From contig NZ_JADWYJ010000005.1 of assembly GCF_021354595.1 (NCBI RefSeq), positions 248,001-312,000 of the forward strand: DNA of 64,000 nt. Direction: 5' to 3'. The translations under genes were made by a program, and so were the position numbers. The notes under the pieces were generated by a model. The model worked only from the letters and a program-made list of their open reading frames with translations. It was not told the origin of the DNA and searched no databases. The DNA comes from Maribellus sp. CM-23 (GTDB taxonomy: Bacteria > Bacteroidota > Bacteroidia > Bacteroidales > Prolixibacteraceae). This document shows positions 51,960 to 60,223 of this stretch, in pieces; positions within the stretch are counted from its first letter, which is position 1, and every line of letters begins with the position of its first letter.

Positions 51960-52511
51960 ATGGAAAAACCACTTCGAATTTTGGGGATCGACCCGGGAAC
52001 CACGGTAACCGGTTACGGGCTGGTGGAAATCAGGAACAAAAAGCCGGTGATCCTGCACATGGGGAACATTACACCCGGGAAGTTCAAGGATCATTACCAG
52101 CGCTTGAAGGTTTTGCACGAGCGGGCGCTTCATTTGGTGGAGACCTATCGCCCCGATGTGATGGCGATTGAGGCCCCTTTTTACGGGAAAAACGTACAGT
52201 CGATGCTGAAGCTCGGACGCGGACAGGGCGTTATTATGGCGGCTGCACTGATGCACGGGGTTCCGATCCATGAATATGCGCCCCTGCTGGTAAAGCAGGC
52301 CATCACCGGAATGGGGCGTGCCTCGAAAGAGCAGGTGGCTTATTTCCTGCAAAAAGTGTACGATCTGAAAGAAATGGAGAGTGTGCTCGACGAAACCGAT
52401 GCGGTGGCGGTGGCCATTTGCCATTTTATCCAGTTGAACAAGCCGCAGAAATCAAAAGAGTATAAAAACTGGGCCGATTTTATTAAGAAGAATCCTGACA
52501 AAGTGAAGTAA
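51960..52511 (+). CDS. ruvC: Holliday junction resolvase
   Basis: Resolves recombination junctions with RuvAB. 183 residues. The four acidic residues are present: Asp11 (LGIDPGTTVTGYG), Glu71 (AIEAPFYG), Asp144 and Asp147 (VLDETDAVAVA). It heads a small plus-strand group with a membrane protein and an amidase. Confidence 0.96.
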   Translation: MEKPLRILGIDPGTTVTGYGLVEIRNKKPVILHMGNITPGKFKDHYQRLKVLHERALHLVETYRPDVMAIEAPFYGKNVQSMLKLGRGQGVIMAAALMHGVPIHEYAPLLVKQAITGMGRASKEQVAYFLQKVYDLKEMESVLDETDAVAVAICHFIQLNKPQKSKEYKNWADFIKKNPDKVK

Positions 52512-52518
52512 TTAGAAG

Positions 52519-52782
52519 ATGAAAAAATCGATCAAGACCTTTTTAATCGTCATAGCTGTTATACTGGGTTTTGTATTTCTGCCTCCGTTTATTGCCTGGC
52601 TCAACGGCGAGGCATTCAAGGTGTCGTTAACCGAAGTGCGTTATGGCGTATTTCTGGGATTACTGACGCCGCTGCTGATCTGGCTCTCCTCGAAAATGAA
52701 AAGTACCTTTCTTTTTGTAGTGGTGGCCCTGGTAATTATCAGCTTAGGCGGATTTTTACTCCATCTTATGTTTCCGAATTAA
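52519..52782 (+). CDS. Small membrane protein
   Basis: 87 residues with three hydrophobic segments (FLIVIAVILGFVFLPPFIAW, VFLGLLTPLLIWL, FLFVVVALVIISLGGFLL). It starts 8 bp after the ruvC stop, so it is cotranscribed. No family was recognised and no charged motif suggests a function. Confidence 0.7.
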   Translation: MKKSIKTFLIVIAVILGFVFLPPFIAWLNGEAFKVSLTEVRYGVFLGLLTPLLIWLSSKMKSTFLFVVVALVIISLGGFLLHLMFPN

Positions 52783-52826
52783 CAAAACTTCGTATCCAAA
52801 TCTCAAAAACCTAACTAAAAACAAAA

Positions 52827-54434
52827 ATGAAACGACGTACCTTTTTTAAAACCAGTGCGATAAGCGGATCGGTACTGGCTCTTTCCGGAGCGGCTGCGTG
52901 TACAACCGGTTCCGGGCATTCAGAAACCCCGGTAAACCTCACCGATTTTGAGTTGAATGAGACCACGGTTGCCGAACTTCAGAAAAAGATGGAGGCGGGC
53001 GAATTAACGGCCGAAAGCATTTGCCAAAAGTACCTCGACCGCATTGAAAAAGTGGATGCTTATTTGAAGTCGGTGATCGAGTTGAACCCGGATGCCATTG
53101 AAATAGCCCGGCAGCTCGACGGCGAGCGGGAAAAGGGGACGATTCGCGGGCCTTTGCACGGAATCCCGGTGCTGATCAAAGACAACATTGATACAGGCGA
53201 CAAAATGATGACCACTGCCGGATCGCTTGCATTGGCGGGAAACGTGGTGGAAAAAGATGCGTTTATTGTGACAAAGTTACGCGAAGCCGGAGCGGTTCTG
53301 TTGGGGAAGACCAACCTGAGCGAGTGGGCCAATTTCCGGTCGGATAATTCTTCGAGCGGATGGAGTGGCAGAGGCGGACAGGTGCGGAACCCTTATTTTC
53401 TGGACAGAAGCCCCTGTGGCTCGAGTTCCGGAACAGGAGCGGCCATTTCGGCCAATTTGTGCGCCATTGGAATCGGGACCGAAACCAACGGTTCGATCGT
53501 TTGCCCGTCGGGGAACAACGGCTTGGTAGGAATAAAACCCACGCTGGGCATGTGGAGCAGGCAGGGAATTATCCCGATTGCACACAGCCAGGACACTGCG
53601 GGCCCCATGTGCCGCAACGTAAGCGATGCTGCCATCTTGCTGGGAGCGCTGGCAGCAGCCGACCCGACCGATGCCGAAACCCATCTTGAAAAAGGGAATA
53701 TTCTGAATGATTATACGCCTTACCTGAAAGCGGATGGTTTGAAAGGGAAACGCATTGGTGTGGCTTCGCAGATGTTATCGGGCAACCGAAAGGTGAACGA
53801 GCTATTTATGCAGGCTGTCAGTGATTTGCGGGAGGCCGGTGCAGAGGTGGTTGAAGAAGTTGAGTTTGAGCACAACGGGGAATGGAACAGGTTTTCGTAC
53901 CAGGTTCTTTTGTACGAGTTTAAAGCCGATCTGAACCAGTACCTGGCCGGGCATCCAACAGCCCGGGTGAAAAGCTTGGAAGAGATCATTGCTTTTAACA
54001 AGGCGAATGCAGGTACGGAAATGCCCTGGTTCGACCAGGAAATAATGGAAGCCGCGCAGGCCAAGGGCGATTTGACAAGCGAAGAGTACCTGGAAGCTTT
54101 GGCGAACTCCAAGCTGTTTGCAGGCAAGGAAGGAATCGACAAAGTGATGGAAGAACTCGGGCTGGATGCAATTATCGCGCAAACAAATGGCCCGGCGTGG
54201 ACCATCGATTGGGTGAACGGCGACCATTTTAGTGGCGGAAGTTCATCGCCTGCGGCCATCTCGGGTTACCCAAACATCACGGTGCCGATGGGCTTTGTGG
54301 AAGGGCTTCCGATTGGCCTCTCCTTTTTCGGGAAAGCCTGGAGCGAACCTGCGCTTTTGGAAATAGCCTTTTCGTACGAGCAAAAAACAAAGCACCGCAA
54401 GGCTCCCGGATTTCGGAAGTCGCTAATGGAGTAA
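52827..54434 (+). CDS. Tat-exported amidase-signature lipoprotein
   Basis: 535 residues. The start MKRRTFFKTSAISG is a twin-arginine signal and also ends in a lipobox (GAAAC, Cys25). The amidase-signature triad is Lys118 (GIPVLIKDN), Ser199 (CGSSSGTG) and Ser223 (TETNGSIVCPS), spaced as in GatA (24 residues between the two serines). It hydrolyses some amide outside the cytoplasm; it is not GatA because of the export signal and lack of gatBC. The substrate is unknown. Confidence 0.92.
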   Translation: MKRRTFFKTSAISGSVLALSGAAACTTGSGHSETPVNLTDFELNETTVAELQKKMEAGELTAESICQKYLDRIEKVDAYLKSVIELNPDAIEIARQLDGEREKGTIRGPLHGIPVLIKDNIDTGDKMMTTAGSLALAGNVVEKDAFIVTKLREAGAVLLGKTNLSEWANFRSDNSSSGWSGRGGQVRNPYFLDRSPCGSSSGTGAAISANLCAIGIGTETNGSIVCPSGNNGLVGIKPTLGMWSRQGIIPIAHSQDTAGPMCRNVSDAAILLGALAAADPTDAETHLEKGNILNDYTPYLKADGLKGKRIGVASQMLSGNRKVNELFMQAVSDLREAGAEVVEEVEFEHNGEWNRFSYQVLLYEFKADLNQYLAGHPTARVKSLEEIIAFNKANAGTEMPWFDQEIMEAAQAKGDLTSEEYLEALANSKLFAGKEGIDKVMEELGLDAIIAQTNGPAWTIDWVNGDHFSGGSSSPAAISGYPNITVPMGFVEGLPIGLSFFGKAWSEPALLEIAFSYEQKTKHRKAPGFRKSLME

Positions 54435-54623
54435 GCATTTATTACATGCGAAATGATTTATACTTTGTTTTTTTAGGTGCTTATTTTATTATTATGCAAT
54501 GAAATTCAACTCATGCCCGTAAAAATGAACGGTGTTGCAATTTATTTGTTAATTTCTCGATTCAGGTTTGGCTTCTTTTCTTTTTGAAAGAGCCAACTTC
54601 GGATTAGAGGACAAAAGTACAGC

Positions 54624-55232
54624 ATGGAGGATTTGAAGAACTGGACCAGTTTTATCAACGGCGACAAGCAATCCCTTGAGATCATATATACAAAATACTA
54701 TGATCAGCTGCTGAATTATGGCCTGAAGTTGTTTTCTGATCCTGAAATAGTGAAAGATTGTATTCAGGATTTATTTGTAAAGCTGTACTCCAGCAAAAAA
54801 ATAAAGCCGACGATGCATGTGCGGCCTTATCTGTTAAAATCGATCCGGAATATATTGATCGATAAACTGGCCAAGCAGAAATTGCTGGTTTCTGAAAACG
54901 AAATCTCATTTCACATGCCTGTTGACGAGGAGGACCTGGAAAAGAAGTTTGGTGGCAACGATGAGGAGTTACTGATGCTCAAAAAGCTGTTGCATTCTTA
55001 CGATCAGCTATCGGACAAGCAAAAGCAAATCCTTTACTTTCGATACATTCAGGAGCTTTCGCATAAAGAAATTGCGGAAATTCTGGATATCAATGAGCAA
55101 TCGTCCATGAATTCGTCGTCAAGAGCCTTGTCGAAATTGCGAAACCTTTTACTGGATAAAGAAAATCAGGTTTTTCTCAGTGGTGATGATCTGAAGAAAA
55201 ACCTGATTCTCTTGTGTATGGTATCAAAATAA
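54624..55232 (+). CDS. ECF sigma factor without adjacent anti-sigma gene
   Basis: 202-residue sigma-70 family factor. Region 2 covers about 20-85 (YYDQLLNYGLKLFSD, VKDCIQDLFVKLYS) and region 4 about 130-180 (LSDKQKQILYFRYIQELSHKEIAEIL). The helix-turn-helix is altered to NEQSSMNSSSRALSKL, where most relatives have a TVKxx form. Unlike the set at 6-7.6 kb, no FecR gene follows; the next gene is convergent with a one-base gap. It may act on the SusC/D locus that faces it, or at a distance. Confidence 0.88.
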   Translation: MEDLKNWTSFINGDKQSLEIIYTKYYDQLLNYGLKLFSDPEIVKDCIQDLFVKLYSSKKIKPTMHVRPYLLKSIRNILIDKLAKQKLLVSENEISFHMPVDEEDLEKKFGGNDEELLMLKKLLHSYDQLSDKQKQILYFRYIQELSHKEIAEILDINEQSSMNSSSRALSKLRNLLLDKENQVFLSGDDLKKNLILLCMVSK

Positions 55233-55233
55233 G

Positions 55234-56529
55234 CTATTGCTTCGGCAGGGCTTTAAAGTCGATTTCCGGGTGAGCGGCAGAAGACTTTTCGCGGGTAAAA
55301 ACCGTTCTGTAAGCCGTGTTATCGTCAAAGAAACCACAGTTTTTCATGACAAACGATTTCCGGTTTTTTGTAACGCCACCGTAATAATCGGCGCGGCGTT
55401 TGGCGGCAGCCGTTGCATCGTAGGTAAAACCGGCCTCGGTTAGTTCTATCCATTCACCTTTTTCGGTAACGATCCACTGGTTGGTAAGCTCCACTTTTCG
55501 GGTGAGGTGCCCCTGCGAAGGGATAAAGTTCTCGAGAAACGAATGCGGGCGGGTGTACCACGTTACCTTTTGGGGCCGCGAGAACGAGGCGATCAGTCGC
55601 CAGTTGTTTTGCTCCGGATCAAAGAACCACGACGTATAAACGGTGGCACCTTCGCGGTTTTGGTCCGGGTGAATGCGTGTCAGAAACCGATAGGTCTTTC
55701 CGGCTTTCCACGGATAGCGCAGAAAACTTTGTCCGCCCGAACCTTCTCCCCCAAATTCTTTGGTAACCACGTCTTTGCCCTTGTAGAGCATGTGAACCTG
55801 GGCTTCTACCGGAATTTCTTCCGGGTTATCGGTTGAATAAGGGCTCCAAACCGAAAACAGGATTCTTCTTTCGGTGGGCGAGTTTACCTGTATTCCGCAG
55901 TATCCTTCGCCAAAACCATTGACCATGTAGTAAGAACCGATCACATCTTCTTTTTCAGGCACCATCACTTCGTTGTAGAAGTACTCTACGTTTCCGGCTG
56001 ATTCGGGAATCGGGTACGAAAGATGAACCGAGGGGCCACGCCGTCCAAAATAGAAATTCTCGGGTTCGCGTACAAAAATCAGTGGCTCCTGTGCTGCTTC
56101 GCCTTCAATAATCAGGTCTGAAATATCCGCAAAAACAGAACCTGTGCGCGATTTGCCTTTCAAGTCAATACGTACATGCTGGTTTTCTTTTACCGTTGTG
56201 CTTCCCACTTTAATGGTTTCCCACGCAGGATTATCAAGGGTAAGTTTGTGTGCTTTTCCGTTTATCGACACTTCAATTTCGGATTTACCTTCAGGAGTGC
56301 GGGCTTTCAAAGCTATGTTCAGGTTTCCGCTGTGGCCTGTTTTAAACCAGCAGGAAATTACGGCACTTTTATCGTCCCAACCCGAAAGACCGTTTTTGTT
56401 GATATCAACGGTTCCTGTTTTTTGGGTAACATAAGCATTCCCGCCAAGTGGAATATTTACTGCTGAACCGGCCGAGAATGCATGGTTCACGTTCAGGATA
56501 ATCAAAAGAATAAGAACTAAATGCTTCAT
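55234..56529 (-). CDS. DUF5077/DUF3472 secreted protein
   Basis: 431 residues with a Sec signal (HAFSAG). DUF5077 lies at about 20-145 (IPLGGNAYVTQKTGT; a carbohydrate-binding-like jelly roll) and DUF3472 at about 175-400 (HLSYPIPESAGNVEYFYNEV, GYCGIQVNSPTERRILFSVW). The pair is common in Bacteroidota glycan loci but its role is not established; binding or modification of glycan is likely. It ends the minus-strand unit begun by SusC at the window edge. Confidence 0.85.
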   Translation of the reverse strand: MKHLVLILLIILNVNHAFSAGSAVNIPLGGNAYVTQKTGTVDINKNGLSGWDDKSAVISCWFKTGHSGNLNIALKARTPEGKSEIEVSINGKAHKLTLDNPAWETIKVGSTTVKENQHVRIDLKGKSRTGSVFADISDLIIEGEAAQEPLIFVREPENFYFGRRGPSVHLSYPIPESAGNVEYFYNEVMVPEKEDVIGSYYMVNGFGEGYCGIQVNSPTERRILFSVWSPYSTDNPEEIPVEAQVHMLYKGKDVVTKEFGGEGSGGQSFLRYPWKAGKTYRFLTRIHPDQNREGATVYTSWFFDPEQNNWRLIASFSRPQKVTWYTRPHSFLENFIPSQGHLTRKVELTNQWIVTEKGEWIELTEAGFTYDATAAAKRRADYYGGVTKNRKSFVMKNCGFFDDNTAYRTVFTREKSSAAHPEIDFKALPKQ

Positions 56530-56599
56530 TTTATTTTGCTTGCTTTTACTATTAGCGATTCAAGAGATCGAATTTACTTCTTTTTTTTGAGGAGCCCCG

Positions 56600-56650
56600 C
56601 CGAGGCAGGTATGCGCCGTTTGAAAAGCTGCATACCGCCTTTGCCTGAAG
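56600..56650. repeat. Inverted repeat between M60 and DUF3472 genes
   Basis: Arms AGGCAGGTATGC and GCATACCGCCTTTGCCT can pair with an internal bulge around a 15-nt loop. It probably acts as an intercistronic RNA hairpin on the minus-strand transcript. Confidence 0.45.
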
Positions 56651-56676
56651 GGACTACCTTTCTCTGTTATTGCTGT

Positions 56677-58905
56677 TTATTTGTAGTTGGAGACGTTGTT
56701 ATCAGTTATTGAATAAATGTTGTTATGCGCAGGTTGTGGATAGTTTTTAGCGGCAATCTCTGCTTTCAGGTTGTCAATTTGCTGCTGGGTGATGGTGAAT
56801 TGTTTGGTTGCATAATCGTTCACCGTTATGTCTACGGGCGTAAGAAAACCCCAGGCTTCAAAGAAAGCGGTCAGGTCGAGATTGGCAATGCGGCAGGTGG
56901 CGCGCACAAAATCGAGCTGATAAAAGCCATCGTTTGTGGCCTGTGAATTATCCTGGTTCCGCATGTATTCATACAGATCTTTGTAAAAATCCTTTTTCCC
57001 CAATGCATCCATCAGGTACAGTTTCAGCTGCCAGAAAGGAATGAGTTTTACAAACACATCCCCGTTTTGGTTGTGGGGAATGCCTTTGTTCACCAGCTCG
57101 TTGAATCCTTTGTTGTACCTGTCGTCAGAGATCAGGCGCGAGGTATTACCCCACGATGTTTGTACATGCAAAGAGTGAATGTTGGTGGTAACCTCGGTCA
57201 TTCCGATCCACTTCAGACCGGGCCGGGTTTGGTTGGAGTGCCCCACTTCGTGCGCCGGCCCCCAGGGAGATGTGGCGAGTTTATTCAGGCTGCACAGTTC
57301 GTTCATTGTTCCTGTAACATAAGCCGTACGGTAGCTGGTCGAATACATGTAACTGTCGGTATAAACCACGTGGAAATACATGCGGTTGTTAAAGGTTTTG
57401 TTGTATTTAAACAGGCCCATAAATTCCCATTCCAGACGGACCAGGTCGTCGTATTTGTTGATCAATGCCAGTCCGTCGGGGGTATTCTCCCTGAATTTTT
57501 CGGTGGGGAAAGTTAGGTGTGCATATTTTCCCAGAACATCAAAATGCTTGTAGCTTGCGTTGCTTAAAAGCCTGTTCCAATCCTCCGAATTGTGTTTCTG
57601 ACTGTCGAAGTAGCCATTTATTGTGCCGGTTACAAAGTTGATTTTTACCGGGCTTTCAGTGGCGGTCCCGGTGTGGTACATCACGTAAACCAAGCCCCCG
57701 GAAGTAATGTTGATCTTGTTTAATCCGTTGGCAACCGGATAGGAGTTTCCTCCAAAGCCATTTTCCAAATCCTGGATTACAATTGATACATTTTTGTGGT
57801 CCGGGTTATTGGCAAAAAAGATGAGTTCGTCTCCGGTAGAAACAGAAATTCCGGTAGGGTTGTCGCGCAAACTATAGGTGCTGGTTTTGTTTGTTTTGGC
57901 CATTACGGCAGGATCCTGCCAGGGGCGGTATTCCTGAATTCTGAATTCTTGGTTGTATTCTCCGCGGAATATTTCCAGTGCCATGTCTTTGAAAAAATTG
58001 TTTGGAATAGCCATTACAGCCGATTCGCTTGTTCCCGGTTTTAGCTCGGAGCAACTGTTGTCGGTAAAAATCGATAAGAAATCGAAGTTATCCGGGTTTT
58101 TCCGGTAGAATTCCATTTCGGCACAGGCAACAAAACCCTGGCCATCGCCGGCACCTGATTTAACTACTAGTTGAATGGTAACAGGTTTGCTGATTGGGGT
58201 AGAAAATGTTACGCGGCTTGATGCTGAACTACCGTTGAAATTGTAATCTCCGTATTTGGTAAGGGTGGGATTGTCTTCGGTAGCTATCCACAATTCAAAT
58301 TCTTTAATGTGTCCGTTTGATCCGCTTTGGCGCGGGTAGTATACAAAATAATCAATTGTTGAAACATTCGAGAAATGGTAGCTTAGGGTAATGGGGAAGT
58401 AATTTTCGCCGGCGTTATTCCAGCTAGAGTGATAGATGGTGGTGTAGTTTCCATCGAGCGATTTATCGATATTCTGTCCCGACTGGAACGAAGAAGTTTC
58501 GGCACTTGAAACCGTAACTTTTATATCATCTTTAATATCGCCCTGGTACGAATCGAGCCCCGACTGAGAAACCGAGAACGATTTTTTGAGTTCGCCGGCC
58601 TTTACCGAAACAATGGCTGCACGCTGGTCTGACTGTTGGTTGGTGTTGGTTTCTACTGTAATTACTCCGTCGGCATAAGTGGCGGTACACCAGCTAACAC
58701 CTGACTCGCAGGTAAGCGGAGCTTGGTTGGTGGTAACTTTTACAGTTTGCGTAGAACCGATGCGGCTGAACGTTAGTTGTGAGGCTTCAATTTCCAGTTT
58801 TGGAATTTCAACGGTTTCTTCCAGTTTGTCTTTAGAACACGAGATATTGAATATAAAAAGTACCGCAAAAAAAGCGATGAAGGATTTTCTTTTCGTTCTA
58901 CACAT
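56677..58905 (-). CDS. M60-like (enhancin) metallopeptidase lipoprotein
   Basis: 742-residue surface protease expected to cleave O-glycosylated proteins such as mucins. Lipoprotein Cys23 (NISC) is followed by a BACON Ig-like domain (about 35-115), a discoidin/F5-8C-type domain (about 125-270, FSNVSTIDYFVYYPRQSGS) and the M60 domain. The zinc motif is H552-EVG-H556 with Glu571 (WIGMTEVTTN). It lies downstream of the DUF5000 lipoprotein, SusD and SusC genes, so the locus should degrade glycoproteins, with this enzyme opening the polypeptide. Confidence 0.93.
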   Translation of the reverse strand: MCRTKRKSFIAFFAVLFIFNISCSKDKLEETVEIPKLEIEASQLTFSRIGSTQTVKVTTNQAPLTCESGVSWCTATYADGVITVETNTNQQSDQRAAIVSVKAGELKKSFSVSQSGLDSYQGDIKDDIKVTVSSAETSSFQSGQNIDKSLDGNYTTIYHSSWNNAGENYFPITLSYHFSNVSTIDYFVYYPRQSGSNGHIKEFELWIATEDNPTLTKYGDYNFNGSSASSRVTFSTPISKPVTIQLVVKSGAGDGQGFVACAEMEFYRKNPDNFDFLSIFTDNSCSELKPGTSESAVMAIPNNFFKDMALEIFRGEYNQEFRIQEYRPWQDPAVMAKTNKTSTYSLRDNPTGISVSTGDELIFFANNPDHKNVSIVIQDLENGFGGNSYPVANGLNKINITSGGLVYVMYHTGTATESPVKINFVTGTINGYFDSQKHNSEDWNRLLSNASYKHFDVLGKYAHLTFPTEKFRENTPDGLALINKYDDLVRLEWEFMGLFKYNKTFNNRMYFHVVYTDSYMYSTSYRTAYVTGTMNELCSLNKLATSPWGPAHEVGHSNQTRPGLKWIGMTEVTTNIHSLHVQTSWGNTSRLISDDRYNKGFNELVNKGIPHNQNGDVFVKLIPFWQLKLYLMDALGKKDFYKDLYEYMRNQDNSQATNDGFYQLDFVRATCRIANLDLTAFFEAWGFLTPVDITVNDYATKQFTITQQQIDNLKAEIAAKNYPQPAHNNIYSITDNNVSNYK

Positions 58906-58935
58906 AGTTTTTGATTGATGTTAGTTTATTTAAAA

Positions 58936-58969
58936 AGAAGTTTTACGCCGGTTAAAGCGTAAAACTTCT
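58936..58969 (-). terminator. Terminator-like hairpin between DUF5000 and M60 genes
   Basis: A 13-bp stem AGAAGTTTTACGC / GCGTAAAACTTCT with an 8-nt loop, followed on the minus strand by TTTTT. It should reduce transcription into the M60 and DUF3472 genes, making them lower-abundance partners of SusC/D. Confidence 0.8.
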
Positions 58970-58986
58970 GTATGATTTAATCAAAA

Positions 58987-60162
58987 TTATTCCTGTCCAA
59001 AGATCCTTAAATTGGAAAGCATTGCGTAGTTGCTTTTCCCTTTTTTATCAGTGCCAAAGTAGACTTTTAGATACCTGGTTTTCGGGTTGTTTGTTAAGCG
59101 GTAGCTTTGTTCCGAATTGGTATTAATATCAAAGGAGTATACTCCTTGATCTTCCCAGTTCCAGGTGGTCGGGTCGTTTTGGTCGCTTGCTCCATCAGCA
59201 GCACAAGTAAGAAACTGTTGTCCAACCTGACCTTGTCCGTTACCCTGCCGACGGGTTAATGCAACGCGGCTTACCGTAACTTCTTTCCCTAAATCGATAA
59301 TAAACCAGTGTGGATAGGTGGCCCCAAAAGAAGCCCAACTGGCATGCCAGAAAGTTCCCAGTTCATCATCCAAAAGGGCAATGACTCTTCCTTGCGGGCT
59401 ACCGCCTTCGCCGCCGGCTTCCTGTGAGCTGTAACCGATAGTCTCGAAGTTGGAATTGTCGACATATCCGGGCACCGTCCATGTATCTTTGGAGATTACT
59501 GATTCCGCCAAAGGCGTAATGTCAAATGAAACAGGTTCAGAGCTGTTTTTATATTGGTCGGATACAGTTACTTCAAATGTTATCGGGTCGGCGGGAAGAT
59601 TTGTAATAAAATCTTTGCCTGAGTCACTGGATGTGAATTTTACCGTTTCCCTGGCAGTTGGATTTTCAGGATCAGGATAAGAGACCGAAATAACCAGTGT
59701 TTTCCCGGTTTCATTCACCCACGAAATAATACCGCCACCAAAATCCGGAACAACTGATATGGTCGAGATTACCTCGTTGTAGGCAGGAGGAAGAGGCGCT
59801 TTCGAAATCGTAACCGGCTCTGATTTTCCGCCTTGTATGTTGCAGGATGCCAACTTGAACTGGTATTCGTTGGTGTCTGCAAATCCGTCAATGGTGGCAG
59901 TTACATAACCGGAAACAGAGTCCAGATTAAATTTGGATATGTTTTTGCTAAAGTCCTGCCCCTCTATTGAGTAGGAAATGTTTACGTAATCGATCCCTTC
60001 GCCTGAAGGTAATCCCCACTTTAAGACTACTGCACCATAATCGGCTTCTGCTGACAAGTCAACTACTTGTCCCGGAATACGTACATTTTCATCATCGTCG
60101 CTACACGAAGCAGCAAACAGGAAAATGGAAAGCAGGTAAAATATATTGATTATTTTCTTCAT
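58987..60162 (-). CDS. DUF4998/DUF5000-type glycan-binding lipoprotein
   Basis: 391 residues with a lipoprotein signal ending at Cys20 (FAASC). Two fibronectin-III-like domains (about 30-125 and 130-225; DYGAVVLKWGLPSGEGI, and GGGIISWVNETGK) precede a C-terminal discoidin-like domain (about 240-391, DELGTFWHASWASF, ending NLRIFGQE). Such proteins are surface glycan-binding proteins (SGBP) of Sus loci, encoded after SusD as here. It would help capture glycoprotein glycans before SusCD import. Confidence 0.87.
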   Translation of the reverse strand: MKKIINIFYLLSIFLFAASCSDDDENVRIPGQVVDLSAEADYGAVVLKWGLPSGEGIDYVNISYSIEGQDFSKNISKFNLDSVSGYVTATIDGFADTNEYQFKLASCNIQGGKSEPVTISKAPLPPAYNEVISTISVVPDFGGGIISWVNETGKTLVISVSYPDPENPTARETVKFTSSDSGKDFITNLPADPITFEVTVSDQYKNSSEPVSFDITPLAESVISKDTWTVPGYVDNSNFETIGYSSQEAGGEGGSPQGRVIALLDDELGTFWHASWASFGATYPHWFIIDLGKEVTVSRVALTRRQGNGQGQVGQQFLTCAADGASDQNDPTTWNWEDQGVYSFDINTNSEQSYRLTNNPKTRYLKVYFGTDKKGKSNYAMLSNLRIFGQE

Positions 60163-60223
60163 CTATTTAAAGTTTAAAGTCGTGTTATTGAAATGTTCAT
60201 TAACTATCTTTTTTTAGCCCCAA

